DNA of 64,000 bases from Alternaria dauci (Eukaryota; Ascomycota; Dothideomycetes; Pleosporales; Pleosporaceae), in contig NC_091276.1 of the NCBI RefSeq assembly GCF_042100115.1, positions 1-64,000 on the forward strand, given 5' to 3'. Numbering within the stretch: the stretch's first letter is position 1; every line of letters starts with the position of its first letter. The notes beneath the pieces are model-generated. The model made no database searches, was not told the origin of the DNA, and saw only the letters and a list, made by a program, of their open reading frames with translations. Shown in pieces: positions 8,815 through 21,100 of the stretch. The translations under genes were made by a program, and so were the position numbers.

Positions 8815-11800
8815 ATGGACGATAACACGCAGTCACCCGCCCATCCACCGGCAGGCGACCCCAGCTCCCTTAGCTACTCGGGGAACCAAACAGAGATCTT
8901 CCGCGGCTTCGGCATCGACGACGCCACCAGACAAAAGGAGATAGCCAGGACGATTGACAAGATTCTTGTGGACAACTACCCCGATGCACGCAATCGAGGT
9001 GCAGCAAAGCTCAGCGACACTGCCAATGAAGACCTGAACAAGAACCTACACGCCCTGGTCTGGAAGTCCGTACCCGACTTCCGCAACGAACCCAAGGCGT
9101 GGAGGACAATGGCGATTAGCAAGTTGATCACACATTCTCTCAATCGCCTGAGGAAGCGTAAAGCGGAAGGCGACCATGCTAAAGCCCCAACCCCCAACCC
9201 CTTGACGGCAACCTCTACACTCCAAAAGCGCGAGTTATCGCCAGAATCAACGCACAACTCCAAAGACCACCCACCTAAGCGCTCTCGATCCAGAACCGTT
9301 CCTACAGGATTCACGCCTACTCCGAACAACGACAAGCCTGCTAATCCTCCCATGCCAACCGCTTCAAATCTCGACACACAGGTACATATATGCGCCGTAA
9401 AGGATGGAGAGATCAGCGAAGTAGTCAGCATGGTCGAATTCAGTGACATATGTTAGGAGGGCATCCCCAACTGGGAAAAACTACGCGACGAAGCTGAGCA
9501 ATGCTACGAAACTGCGCAAGGCCTAGGACTCGATGGATTCGACTTCAAGGGCCGCTTGTTTATCGCTCCAAGAGCAAATCAGCATATCGGAATTGGAAGC
9601 CAAGGTGGATTCAACTTTGCTATGCGAGAAATCCCAGCTGGCACAGCCGTAGTGTTTGTCACGACGGTTAGATTGAACGTAACCGACACGCAAGTTGCCT
9701 CCTCCAAAGTCGTCCCGCCAGCAGAGGTGCAAGATGGTCAGCAACAAGATGCCACCCACATGCAAGTTGCCTCCTCCGAGCCCGCCCCGCCAGCAGAGGT
9801 GCAAGGTGACCAGCAACAAGATGCCACCCACATGCAAGTTGCCTCCTCCGAGCCCGCCCCGCCAGCAGAGGTGCAAGATGGTCAGCAACAAGATGCCACC
9901 CACATGCAAGTTGCCTCCTCCGAGCCCGCCCCGCCAGCAGAGGTGCAAGGTGACCAGCAACAAGATGCCACCCACATGCAAGTTGCCTCCTCCGAAGCCG
10001 TCCCACCGGAAAGTAAGGAGCTTACACCCAAGACACTCAAGGAGATACTAGATTTGGCGGCCAACATACATCCATTATCCTGGTCGAGGGAAGAATCCAC
10101 ACCTAGCAACAGCGCACACAAGCAGCATCCTGTAGGTCCGTTCTCGTCATACATGTCCAGGAATAACAGCATCGCCTTCCCCCGCACACTTCAACCCTCG
10201 TCGTTCACACCCGTGAATCTGCTACCGCTCGCCAGACCTGCCAAACCACCGTCCAGCGCACCTAAGTCCTTTCTCAAGTTTGTCGAGACCTTCCCTTCTA
10301 ATAGCTACCACGGTAGCGGACTAGACGACCCAATACATATCAGCGACGATAGTGGTAGCAGCGATTCTAGTGACAGCGAGTCTAGTAACAACATGGACAT
10401 TCTCGTAGACGATGAAGAGGTGCTAGAAGAATGCATGTTAGACGAAGGCGAACCGGAACAACCCCCATTGAACGAACAAGCTAAGACCCAGGCAAACGCG
10501 CATTTCTCGAGCACTATGAAGGTGAAGATGGATGGTATGTCTGCTTTTGCGCACGCGCAAAAGTCGAACATAGACTTGTGGGACTTAGCCGCGCAAACCT
10601 TCGGCCTTGCGCTCGACGACCTCAAAGGCGACCAGATCAACCTCGGAACTGGGGTCGGCTTAAACCCAGATTTCCACCCGCTACCCCATCAGTTGGTCGG
10701 CGCCAAGGATGGCTTGGATGTCCTCGCCGGCGACCGAGGAGCACTTGTCATCGCCGACGACATGGGCATGGGCAAGACGATCACCGATGTCCTCATATGG
10801 TATCTCAATTTTGCTAGATCGTACCAGCGCCTCGGCATCAGCGCGACGCCAGACTTCCCCTACACTGCTCTCAAATCGAACGGAGACGAGATAGAGACGC
10901 CGAATCTGTTTGGATGCACCTACTTTGTTGCGAGTGCAGCAGGCCTTGAAACATTGGTACAAGCATGGCGTATGATCATGGGTGGCAGCGCCCACTTGGC
11001 TCAAGGATCAGAGTACAAGCCACCGAAGCTGATAGTCTTGCACGGTACGGGCGAAGAGATTGTACAGCGTTATGGCGGTGCGAAGAACAGCATCTACTCT
11101 AGCATGACACCAAAAGAGTGGGATGAAGTCAACCGTCGCCCTAACTGGTTGAAATCACGATTGGCCTATGGGGAGTACAACAAGGTGTGGAAGTTGAACA
11201 ACCCGACTAAGGAATGGGCAAACAGCGTCCCTGAGACATCGGACTTCAGACCTCAAAAGACGAGCGTTAGGTTCTTGATAGTCTCAACTCGCGAGTCTTG
11301 GAAGACGAAGATCTTTGGCACGCTTGTCGATACCTCTGCGCCCCCTCAGTACAAGAGGCTAAAACAACAGTTAGAAAAGACCGACAAGAGGCATACTAAG
11401 AAGAGGGCGGCGTTGAGAGCACAGCTGAGCCTGTGCGCCAAGACGCATATGGACACTTCACGATTGCCTGCGCTTGATGGTCTCGGCCCTTGGCAGGCTC
11501 GTCGCATGCAAATATGGACAGACGACAAAGGTGTGAGGGTCGAGGTGTGGTTGGTCACATTCGTTGGTTGCGCTGCAATAATCATGGTCGACGAGCTGCA
11601 TACCGCCCCGGGTACAAAAACTCAAACCTACACCCACATCATCGACCCCATTTTGGACTACAGGCCCAATGATCATCGTACTGGTATAGTAGGTCAGACG
11701 GGCACAGCTCTCACGAACGGGGTCGACCTGGTGTTAGGATTCGCCGACCACGTGATCCAGCGGTTAGTACAAAAGCAGTCCACCGATCCAGGCGCCAAAG

Positions 11801-13032
11801 CTTTAGCCAATTTGAAAGGGGTAGATTGTACTGCAGTGTGGAGAAAGCTCCTCAATAGCTACAAGAAGTATCACGACGGGATGCAGCGTTGTAAAACCGA
11901 GAAGGAAAAGAACAAAGTACAGTCCGCGCTCGACAAGCAACTCCAGTCCGGCGAGATCAAGGACATGCTGAACAATTTTCGGGACATGGTTCGGTGGTGT
12001 TTCATAATGCGCGACACCGACAGTCTGGATCCCTGGCGCAAACCCCTCAACGTTGTCACAGCAAAGCTTACTGTCAACTTCACGTATCTGCAGCACGATG
12101 CGTGTTACTTCGCTAACGTGGAACAAGAAGAGTCTCGCGTGCTAGCCGCGGTCAAACAGCATTACGAGAAGGAAGTGGAGGCCTGGGAAGACCAAGGGGG
12201 AGAGAGCAGCAAGAAGTCCAAGCCCACCATGCCCCCAGGCGCAGTCGCAGACTCCGAGGCCTACCGCATTGCGCGACATGTCAGCATCTTTCCTAACCTT
12301 ATGGCCGCAATCAACAATTGGGATGCCGACCAGCTTATCGGAGATCGGATCCTCGACCCTCACCGCAGTCTCAGTAATAACAACGAAAACCTCCGCACAG
12401 CTCTTGTGAACAGCGACACAATTCGACACTCATTCATCTGGGACATTGCATTGGAGGCTTGCAAGGGCTCAGCCAAGGTCGCATACATTCACAAGACGTT
12501 GGAAGAGCTACGCAACAAGAAGACGACCATTCCCCATCCCCGTCCTCGCGCACACCAAGGAGAAACCCTAGAGTACAGAGCCAAGTACGTCGTACTCGCG
12601 AGCTCGACATTGTCACGTGCTCTGATCTACGCTTACATCTGCCAAACGTTTGGAGAGAAACACGTTGTTCATGCCTACAACGCCGTGACACGGGACAAGG
12701 AAGTACCCAAGTGGAAGAAGGTCTGGGATGAGGGGGGCGGCAAGGTCGACGATGGCGTCTATATTCTCGTGGGTGCAACGGGCGCGATGTGTCAGTCAAT
12801 ATCGCTTACAGAGGGCAACATCTTGCATGGTCTTGAGCCTCAGAGTAACGCGCATATTGCTGAACAGGCTGCGAAACGCCAACATCGCATTAATACGAGG
12901 TTCGCCGAAGTCTTCGTTGAATGGCTGACAACTACTGCCCCTCAAGGATGCCGAGACACCATTGACATGAGGATAGTCAAGAACCTCCAAGCTAAAGGCT
13001 ATTTTCAGAGCACGATAAAGGCGCAAGACTGA
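8815..13032 (+). CDS. SNF2-like helicase/ATPase
   Basis: ATG at 8815. A 75-nt phase-0 intron at 9382-9456 (CAG|GTACAT ... TGTTAG|GAG) removes the only in-frame stop (TAG at 9454-9456), giving about 1380 aa. The N-terminal 500 residues are low complexity: an RKRK/PPKRSRSR basic patch (possible nuclear signal), a 24-residue repeat, and an acidic Ser/Asp stretch. The helicase core has LPHQLVGAKDGLD (Q-motif-like), ADDMGMGKT (Walker A, near 621), IIMVDELHTAPG (DELH box, near 899), GQTGTALTNG (motif III position) and QAAKRQHRINT (motif VI position, near 1325). These match SNF2/Rad54-type superfamily-2 ATPases, although the C-lobe is divergent. Alternatively the TAG is a nonsense mutation; the good intron borders make splicing more likely. 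It is divergent from the SF1 helicase gene. Confidence 0.8.
9691..9978. repeat. 72-bp coding minisatellite (4 copies)
   Basis: Unit starts at 9691, 9763, 9835 and 9907, with a partial fifth at 9979. Each encodes a 24-residue block containing VASSEPAPPAEVQ. Odd and even units alternate (VQDGQQ, VQGDQQ), which suggests duplication of a two-unit block. Confidence 0.92.
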
Positions 13033-13349
13033 GATACTTTGAAGGAATGACTGCCCGGAAATCGCGGAGACATACTGTAACTTTCTCAAGTAGTCTGTAG
13101 TACAAAATCGATCCCATGACTCAATACCGATATAGGCGCACCAGACTAACATAGAGTAACGCTGTACGTATTGCCTACTGCTGCCACTGTAGGAAGCCTA
13201 GAAAGTTGCCTCTGTTAGCAATAGCAAGTTACTGCTGTACCTAGGTAACGTTGTGAGTGGAAGCGCTGCTGTCAGCCTGACTTGCGGGCGCGTGGTCTTC
13301 CGAGTCAGGCCGAATGCAACCTACCACACTAAATACTACTCCATGCTTC
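13033..13349. other. Intergenic, no gene seen
   Basis: Ordinary composition between the SNF2-like stop codon and the 68-bp array. It presumably carries the 3' UTR. Nothing else was recognised. Confidence 0.5.
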
Positions 13350-13757
13350 GCAACCGCTTCGCAATGTGCCCTCGCTAGCAACCAACCGTTGCGGCAACTT
13401 GCGTCCCAAGCCATATCGCAACCGCTTCGCAACGTGCCCTCGCTAGCAACCAACCGTTGCGGCAACTTGCGTCCCAAGCCATATCGCAACCGCTTCGCAA
13501 CGTGCCCTCGCTAGCAACCAACCGTTGCGGCAACTTGCGTCCCAAGCCATATCGCAACCGCTTCGCAACGTGCCCTCGCTAGCAACCAACCGTTGCGGCA
13601 ACTTGCGTCCCAAGCCATATCGCAACCGCTTCGCAACGTGCCCTCGCTAGCAACCAACCGTTGCGGCAACTTGCGTCCCAAGCCATATCGCAACCGCTTC
13701 GCAACGTGCCCTCGCTAGCAACCAACCGTTGCGGCAACTTGCTTCCCAAGCCATATC
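13350..13757. repeat. 68-bp tandem array (6 copies)
   Basis: Six copies starting at 13350, 13418, 13486, 13554, 13622 and 13690, nearly identical. The unit contains GCAACCGCTTCGCAAC, CAACCAACCGTTGCGG and CAACTTGCGTCCCAAG. The inner TTGCGGCAA and the GCAAC/GTTGC words give local dyad symmetry. Overlapping 60-aa frames on the minus strand are repeat artefacts. Confidence 0.95.
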
Positions 13758-13807
13758 GTGATCTAATGACATAGTTTTGTACGACGGCTTACGCCGAAAA
13801 GTCAGAC

Positions 13808-14227
13808 ATGGATGCGATACAGGCTCTAGCTGCAGCCTATAGGGTATATAAGCTCTCGGCGGTACAGCCACCTACTGCACTGAAATACGAGCTAGACCAG
13901 GGACAGGACTTCAACAAGAATGCGATTCGGAACACGGTGCTGTGCAACACCAAGGCGTTTGCAGATTCCAATGAAGCGAATCTACCAAAGCGAGAATCGG
14001 AGACTGAACAGCAGCATCACGACAGGATTGCACGCCGCATTTCAGGAGAATCAAACTAGGGCGATCGACTCGTTCGTGGAAGATCTGAGGAACCAGTGGC
14101 CAAGGCAGAGTCCCAGCGTGCCGTCCAGGACTGAGTATACTGCCTACCTCGACGTTTTCTCTACAGCGACAACCATTAGGAATCAGTTTGTTCATTGGTT
14201 CAACAACCGTCTGTTCATGCAGCAGAC
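13808..14227 (+). pseudogene. Remnant of an unrecognised gene, frameshifted and cut by a MITE
   Basis: An 83-codon frame from ATG at 13808 (MDAIQALAAAYRVYKLSAVQ) passes, near 14050, into a second frame that reads QTRAIDSFVEDLRNQWP and then FVHWFNNRLFMQ up to the left edge of the MITE-like element. After the element, 14641-14694 can be read as NSVMQYLGQSRELPKRC before a stop. The two frames together look like one protein segment interrupted by a frameshift and then by an insertion. I do not recognise the family. Confidence 0.45.
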
Positions 14228-14640
14228 TTGTCAACAATCAAGCCAGCTTGATCGCTATCAAGCTGGGGCATCAAGCTGGCGTATCAATCAAGCCAAGCTA
14301 GAGTAGAGGTATAAATCAATTAAGCCAAGCTACTATAAGCTAGCTTGATTGTTTGGCTTGATTGGCTTGATAGAATTAATACTCTATAAAGAAGGTTAAA
14401 GTAAGTAAGTAAGGTCACGTGGTGATAAGATCACGTGGTGATAAGATTATATAAGGATACCCCTACACTATCCCCTTTTAAGCTTCTTGAAAGGGGGATT
14501 AATTTTGTTAAGCTAATCAAGCTAAACAAGCCAAGCTTATTAATTTTAACCATCAAGCCAATCAAGCTAAGCTGAGGTAGAGGTACCCACTAATCAAGCT
14601 AAGCTGGGGCACCCAGCTTGATTGGCTTGATTGTTGACAA
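14228..14640. mobile_element. MITE-like element with 18-bp terminal inverted repeats
   Basis: The left end TTGTCAACAATCAAGCCA (14228-14245) is the exact reverse complement of the right end TGGCTTGATTGTTGACAA (14623-14640). The inside is rich in repeated TCAAGCT/AGCTTGA words, has a doubled TCACGTGGTGATAAGA near 14414-14445, and no coding frame. At 413 bp it fits a non-autonomous DNA transposon. No clear target-site duplication was found. Confidence 0.75.
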
Positions 14641-14724
14641 CTCTGTCATGCAGTACCTTGGACAGTCCAGAGAGTTGCCCAAAAGGTGTTAGTAGGTGTA
14701 TGAAGCCATACCGTGGTCTCTGCG

Positions 14725-14787
14725 TAACTTGCCCTCGCTGGCAACCAACCGTTGCGGCAACTTGCGTCCCAAGCCATATCGCAACCT
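14725..14787. repeat. Isolated copy of the 68-bp repeat
   Basis: Matches the 13350-13757 unit from the CCCTCGCT segment to CCATATCGCAACC with few changes. It lies almost 1 kb from the main array, on the far side of the remnant gene and MITE. Confidence 0.85.
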
Positions 14788-15230
14788 TGCAGCTGGAACA
14801 TTCGGACGCTTTAACTACCTTAGGGCTGGCGCTCCAACCTTCTTCACGCTGCACCTCTAAAGGCAAATACTAGTGTTATATTATTTGGAACTGCGCTCTT
14901 AGATGTACGAGGCAGAGCGACCCTCCCTATCTAGGACTACCTCTTTGAGATCTTTCGTGTCTTCAACAACTAAACTTTAGTATTCAATATTATATAAGAA
15001 TAGCACTCTAAAAAGAGAAATAACATGTATTCTACACTCAAGGACGCGACCTCTTCTGGGATTAGGGACCGTACTCTACCTTGTTAGTCGGTGCGACTAT
15101 ATGCCGCACCTTGCCGGCACGCCCTGGCCCCCTGCTTTCCATGCCACGTCTTCTTTTCTCTGCTGTTATTCTTACTACTTTTCTACCCACACACTAATCG
15201 CTGGCTTAGAGCGTCAGCCTTGGTTCTAAA
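14788..15230. other. Intergenic, upstream of the 620-aa gene
   Basis: No gene or repeat recognised. It presumably contains the promoter of the gene starting at 15231. Confidence 0.45.
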
Positions 15231-17093
15231 ATGGATCAGTTACAGCTCGATAGTGACCATTGTCAGGATAAACACAGCGGAAGAGGCTTTCCTGCACAGT
15301 GGGACGCTACAGTCGCTAACAACTTAGCATACAGCCCACCTAACCCGTCCTACAGCAGATTTCTTGCGCGTCGTCTCGCAGAACCATGCCGTGTACCAGG
15401 CGATGTACGATACGCGGGATGGATCGTTCCAGAAGTAGGCGACGACGAAGCGTGCAAGCCGGTTTTCATAGCCCACTCGACACTAGATGCGATATGGCTG
15501 CTGAAAGAGACGCTGGGTGCCAGCACACTTGACGCAGAAAATTGGGGGCGTCTCACAAGCGCTGCTATGGACTTTGCTAGTAGTAAGTCTCTAGAGCCTA
15601 GAAACTTAACTACAGCGCGGCTAATGACGCCAACGGAAGGCATCGCGGAGGACCGCATGGCTATAGACTCAGACAAGGACGATAGCATACCGCCATCAGC
15701 ACAGAGGGCTACAGGCGACCTTGTGCCGTACCGTAAACGTCCAGCCTCCTCATCGCCTATTCGCAGCGAGATCCGTGCCAACAGCTTAAACCGCCTAGCA
15801 ATACAGGAGGACAGCGCGGACGAATCGACGGCTAGGGCTAGCGAAGTCAACACTATGACAGTACACGCTGGCAAAGACACAGCTAGAGCGGAGGGGGGAC
15901 ACGAGCGCGGAACAAGCGACGAGGACAGCGAAAACCAGAGTGCGACGACGCCTCTATCCGTAAAGAGGTCCGCAACAGTTACAAACAAGAATCGTCTTGC
16001 AGAGCTACGGCGTACAAGAAAGCTAGAAAGATCGCGTGTAATAAAGCTCGAGGCGATAGGCTTAAAGGAACCGCCTGAGAAGATGCCTGCGCAGGAACGT
16101 ATGGCGTACGGCAGCATTGCGCCAGACGATGAGCCGACGATCTCTTGGATCTTCAAGCAAAAAGTCGCGGAAGATGCTGATTTCTATACAGCCTCGCCAA
16201 CACCCTACTATACTGCCTGCAGCATGCTAGCAAAAGCGCGTGCTTTTGGAAATGCAACCTCGCAGTACAGCGCTGCGCAGTTCCTGCATAATTGGCGGAA
16301 ACAGGGCACGCCGTTCTTGGTAAAACCAGTAGATCGTTATGTTCTTACCCAGACGCAAATGTCGCAGTCAGTGGATAGTAGCGCAACACTTCATACTGAT
16401 GCCGACAATGCATTCTGCTTTGCCTGGGACATGTGCACACGGTACGAGACGATGCTTGCAGCTGTAAACATTGGCACTCGCTGGGCTTTCGCTTTGCTAG
16501 GGAAGGCGTACGCTCGCAAGGTCGACGAAATCCAGGTCGCTGATCGTCTAGCCAGTAACGACAGAACTCGCAACAGGTACGGGAAGGGCCAGGCACGAAC
16601 AGAGGCTATCACATATTTGGTCCATCTGGTTTGCCAATCACCATCTAAATCTGACCACGCAGCCTTTCGTTACCGCCTAAAGCGAGCGACACGATGGTTC
16701 GACATAGTTCAAGCTCTAGGCTGGGGATCGCTGCTGCTCATACCCCACGAAGAGGTCTCAAACCATTGGCTCGAGCGTGTGCTGCGGAAGAACCAGCGCG
16801 ATGTTTTTCTTGAGCTAGTGAAGCGCGAACGGCCGGAAATTTGCACGGCAAGCAGGGCCCTCGAAGCCTGGCTAGGGCCGGATGGAATTACTGGTGCGCC
16901 GATTGCTGGAAAGGAGAGGCTTAGCATTGAAGCGAATGCGCTAGCTACGGCGGTGGGGTTAACAGAGATTCCAGACAGCGAAGCCGAAGATGACACTGAT
17001 TCTGACGCATCGGAAAGTATCCCGGCATCGCCGGCGCCATTGCGACAGATGTCGGTACTTGAATTATTCTGTCCTGTAAGCCCTATAGGTTGA
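15231..17093 (+). CDS. Unknown 620-aa protein, acidic C-terminus
   Basis: A single open frame from ATG at 15231. The N-terminal ~110 residues look globular, followed by a Ser/Glu-rich linker, a basic stretch RLAELRRTRKLERSR, and a helical domain at about residues 310-560. The end is acidic (EIPDSEAEDDTDSD). No family is recognised. The core shares spaced residues with the 36203-37195 gene: an RWxxALLxxxYxR-like segment, then a GKGxAxxEA-like segment and a hydrophobic Leu/Phe end. A further 43-codon open stretch (LNNKPGYLTTLNYALRKKSD and onward) ends at 17221 in another frame, so the C-terminus may have been shortened by a frameshift near 17070. Function unknown. Confidence 0.65.
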   Translation: MDQLQLDSDHCQDKHSGRGFPAQWDATVANNLAYSPPNPSYSRFLARRLAEPCRVPGDVRYAGWIVPEVGDDEACKPVFIAHSTLDAIWLLKETLGASTLDAENWGRLTSAAMDFASSKSLEPRNLTTARLMTPTEGIAEDRMAIDSDKDDSIPPSAQRATGDLVPYRKRPASSSPIRSEIRANSLNRLAIQEDSADESTARASEVNTMTVHAGKDTARAEGGHERGTSDEDSENQSATTPLSVKRSATVTNKNRLAELRRTRKLERSRVIKLEAIGLKEPPEKMPAQERMAYGSIAPDDEPTISWIFKQKVAEDADFYTASPTPYYTACSMLAKARAFGNATSQYSAAQFLHNWRKQGTPFLVKPVDRYVLTQTQMSQSVDSSATLHTDADNAFCFAWDMCTRYETMLAAVNIGTRWAFALLGKAYARKVDEIQVADRLASNDRTRNRYGKGQARTEAITYLVHLVCQSPSKSDHAAFRYRLKRATRWFDIVQALGWGSLLLIPHEEVSNHWLERVLRKNQRDVFLELVKRERPEICTASRALEAWLGPDGITGAPIAGKERLSIEANALATAVGLTEIPDSEAEDDTDSDASESIPASPAPLRQMSVLELFCPVSPIG

Positions 17094-17221
17094 ACAATAA
17101 ACCGGGTTACCTGACGACCCTGAACTATGCGCTGCGGAAAAAGAGTGATGGGCTCGAAGAGCACAATGCTGAGCTTCTAGCGACACTCTACGGAAGTAGT
17201 GAGGTAGACGAGAGTTGCTAG

Positions 17222-18126
17222 TCATAGCGGTGCTTATTAGCAGGTGGGGTGTATGCGTCCGTGTTGCGGAAGCTTGCCAATTTAGTGTTAGGCTAGGTCT
17301 GTCGTCTAAGTCACCGGCTGTACCGTGGCTCTCGACGATTACAGCCTGCTAGGAAGCTGCTGTCGTATTGCGATACAGATAAGTCAACAACACCGCAGGC
17401 TACAAATCTACAAATAACTACAAAGAAGAGCGAAACACATAGCGGCTTCCTCTCTTTTCCTTAAAGGTTGCCGCGCAAGGTGCTATTACCTTTGCCTGCG
17501 GAGAATAGTAACAGGATGCCTCTACACTGTGCTACTTCAGCCACTAATGCAATGTAGACTTCGCAGGCTCTATTCTCTAGTGCCTGCGTCTTTTTACTAT
17601 TACGTTAATTATGTAAATAGTAGAGAAGAGACACAGTTAAGATTAAGAAACGGATTACATGCGACAACGATAGTACGGTTAATATTGGGGTTGGTGTTTT
17701 TCTGAATTTACAGTTAATACGAAATATTTTAAAAAATCATAACACTACGTAACGTGTATTAATCTCTTCAAAAGCTGTATAGGATAGAAGATGTATATAG
17801 TATATACGTGTTTTATAGGAGAGAAGATGTAAAATTATAGTGGAAGCTATAATAGCTTACTCTACACTGGGGACTCCTGTATAATAGTATGACATCGGTC
17901 AACCCATGCATAATCAGAACTACCAAACACGCATTGAATAAAACCTTTAGCATCGCTCCGTAGTCGCATTAACTCTGTACGTCTCTTCTCAAGAACGGAA
18001 TCATAGTTGATCGCTATGTCGCTGTTCCTTGGGGAGTCTCGACGCCCACTAGTAACCCGAATCCATTGCAGTTGTCGAAGGAAGCGGTTGTTGCAACCTT
18101 TGTGCTCTACCCCAGATAGTACTATG
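17222..18126. other. Intergenic, no gene seen
   Basis: Moderately AT-rich, especially at 17,600-17,880. It includes a pair of related words (TTTGCCTGCGGAGAATAGTA and, inverted, CTATTCTCTAGTGCCTGCG near 17,570). No coding potential was recognised. It separates two convergent genes. Confidence 0.45.
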
Positions 18127-21100
18127 TTAGCAATGCTTCTTACTTGGGAAAAGGGCCTCTCTTAGGGAAGTCTTACCAATCTTCTTCGTCATCTCCCGTA
18201 CCGAAAGCACCCAACCATCGTCTTCCTCCGACGGGAAGTAATCTGGTCGAAGAGACCAGAGCATTCTTGTTACCAAGGCGGCCGCAAACATTTCAGAGTT
18301 CTTGGTTGGTCCTTTGGAAAACTCAGTCGCATTCACCGCTACAGTAGGGGTAGCTGAAGAGGATGCAAGGGTTAACACCAACATGAGCATTAGATCGCAT
18401 TTTGGCTGACCTAAGCACTCGATGAGGCACTGACGTGCTCTGTGGTAGTGTTCACGAACCTTCTGATTCATGCCGGACTTTGAGAACTGGCCGTCCAACT
18501 GCTGAAAACCTTTTTCAACTAGCGGCGGGATGGCGTTAAAAGGGATTTGGCAACCAAAGTCGATAGTACTCTTTGTTTGCGAGCGCCGCTTTGCTTGGTG
18601 TACTGCCTCAATCGCTGCCCGCTTGAGGCTGCCCGGTCTCGCCGCTATAGCGGATGGGGCCGGAACGTTACCGACTAGCCGCGTCATTCTCCGGTAGCTC
18701 AATCGGCCATGGTATGAACCAGGCACACAGTCAATGCGGCACGCCGCTAGAGCTGACATTATGGCGCTGATCCAGTATTCCTCCTTCATCGCCTTGGCCC
18801 TGGCGTGTTGCACGGCAGCGCGTAACACAGTGAACCAGCTCGCGTTCTTTGAAAAGAGGTAGCTACTAGATTGGCCATGGCTGTTAACACACTCCCAGTA
18901 GAGCTCTTGCGCAAAGTCGCGTCGCGTCTGGCTTCTCAAACCCGAAGTCGCTTCTGGATAAAAGACAGGAAAGATCGACTCGTACTCCCTGTACTGTGTT
19001 AGCGGCTGATATTTGAAACGCTAATTGCACGAACCCTGCAGAGAAGGGGTGCTCGCTTTCAGCCCAACGCGTCACCTGCTCTTGCGCCTCCTGTCGTGCC
19101 TGCAGTGTTGTTAGGCTTACGCTTTGAGCATTGCCCCGTCCGCCCTTGTTCAGAGCGCGATAGAATTGGTGTGTTACGAAAGCGATTGTCTGCGGCTTCC
19201 ACATCTCTTCGAGCACCTCTACTAGGAACTCTTCTGCGCCACGAGGCCCTTTACCTGTGAGCCCACCAAGCTCACGGAACCATACCTCGCTGTGACAATA
19301 AGCGGCAACCTGGGGCCCATAGTGGTGGCGAATGGAAGCAACGTGCATCATAATAGGTCGTCCATTGTCCATGCGCGGCCAACGCACTAGGTTAGCATGG
19401 CCACTGCCTTGCAGATTGAGCATGTTGGGGTCGATAAACGGCCACCCACCCTGCTCAATGCTTTCTATGGTGCAGAGAGGCCCGAGCACTGAGCCCACTA
19501 AAGACCGGGGGAACCCAGTAAAGCAGTAGCTGCCAAGGCGATCGAATGCGGCCACACCTTCCGCTAGGGCAAAAGGCAGCCCTTTAGAGCCAGCAGCCTT
19601 GAAGCGACGATAAAACTCGTCTGATGCGTGCGCGAACAGACTAGCAAAGGAGGAGAGAACCTTTGGAAAGATGCGTTCTTTGAACGCGAAGAGGACATCA
19701 ATGTAGGTAGGTTGTTCCAGCGAGAAGTACCGGATTAGCTGGAGGATAGGTTGAAGCACTGTCGCAAAATTCCGTTGACCGTCAGCTAACTGCGACACCT
19801 GCACAGACAGAACTTGCTCCATCCTAAACGCGTACAGTTCTTCCTTTATAGCGGCTTTAATCCGCTGTTGCTCGCGAGCGAACGGTTGGGAAGACGTAGG
19901 GTTATCAGGAGTCTGTTCGCCTCGCAATTTCCGCAGTAAACGCTGCCGCTTCGCCGCTACCCGAGGGTTTAGGTTGCCATCCTGATCTGGCAGCGTCAGG
20001 GCAGCCGTGGCAATGCCCTTGGTAGCAAGTAAGTTGCCGGGGCTATGGCGTATAGTTCGCTTAATGTTGGAGTACGCCTGAAAATAACCACTAGTCAACA
20101 CGCTCGCACCGTTGTTCTGATAGCTCATGTTGTCCTCCATTACAGCGAGCACGTTGTCGCGTAGGAATGCTGGGGGCTGCGCGGAGGAGAAGTTGCCGTA
20201 CGATGGATGGAAGGCAAGAGGGTAGAAGGTAAAGTCGCGCGGGTGTTGGTATTGGCGAACAACGTTGTTGCGATTGGCAAGGAGGCAGCGCGCAGGTGCG
20301 AGAATGACACCGACGTCATTAGAGGCGTTAGGGAGGTTGGAAGATGCTATTGAGTGGATGTCGACCGCTAGCGCGTAGGAGACCGTCTCAATGCTCTCCA
20401 GTCTATACTTGTCCTCTAGTGCGCGTAGAAGATCCTGTGTGTAGTTATCAAACGGCTGTTGATGGTCGTGCGGCGGGGGAATTGGATCGCCTGTTTGTGT
20501 ACCGCTCTGTGGGGGCGTAGCCCCCTCTGCGCCGCCTTCGGACCTAGCCGCCGCGTCTTCAGAGTTAGATAAATCATTCTGAGAGTTTGGTAAATCATTC
20601 CCAGAGTTTGACAAATCATTCCCAGAATCAGACGTCTCGCTATCAGAGTCAGACGTCTCGTCATCAGAGTCAGACGTCTCGTCATCAGAGTCAGACGTCT
20701 CGTCATCAGGGCGCAACCGGGTTTCCTTAGGCAGACTATTGAGTTGCTCAGTAGACAACTCAATTGGAAGGTTCTGCCCGTAGTCATACGCATGGAACGC
20801 TGGCAGGTTCTCAGTCCAGAACGGATCCTGCGTGTTCTTGCGCACGTACTCTGGCCACCCTTCCATGAACTGCTCCTGGAACGTTTCCCACTTGACGATT
20901 GAGATCGATTGCGACTGGGGTCCATCCAATTTCCAAGAAGCCTCAACACCCTCTCCAAGTAATACGCCTGTAAGGAAGACTTTCTTAATGTACGACGTAA
21001 GGAACAGGGCATGGGAGGGTTTGAGAGCGCTGTGCTCAGACGCCTTCTCGCGGCGTTTGCGACGTTCGCTGCCTGACAGAAGAGGGTCTACTGTGCTATC

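Noticed and set aside
9454..9456. In-frame TAG in the first SNF2-like gene as a nonsense mutation
   Set aside because: It coincides with the end of a well-bordered 75-nt phase-0 intron, so splicing is the simpler reading.
13375..13871. Set of identical 60-aa frames in the 68-bp array
   Set aside because: Frames recur exactly every 68 bp, so they are repeat artefacts.
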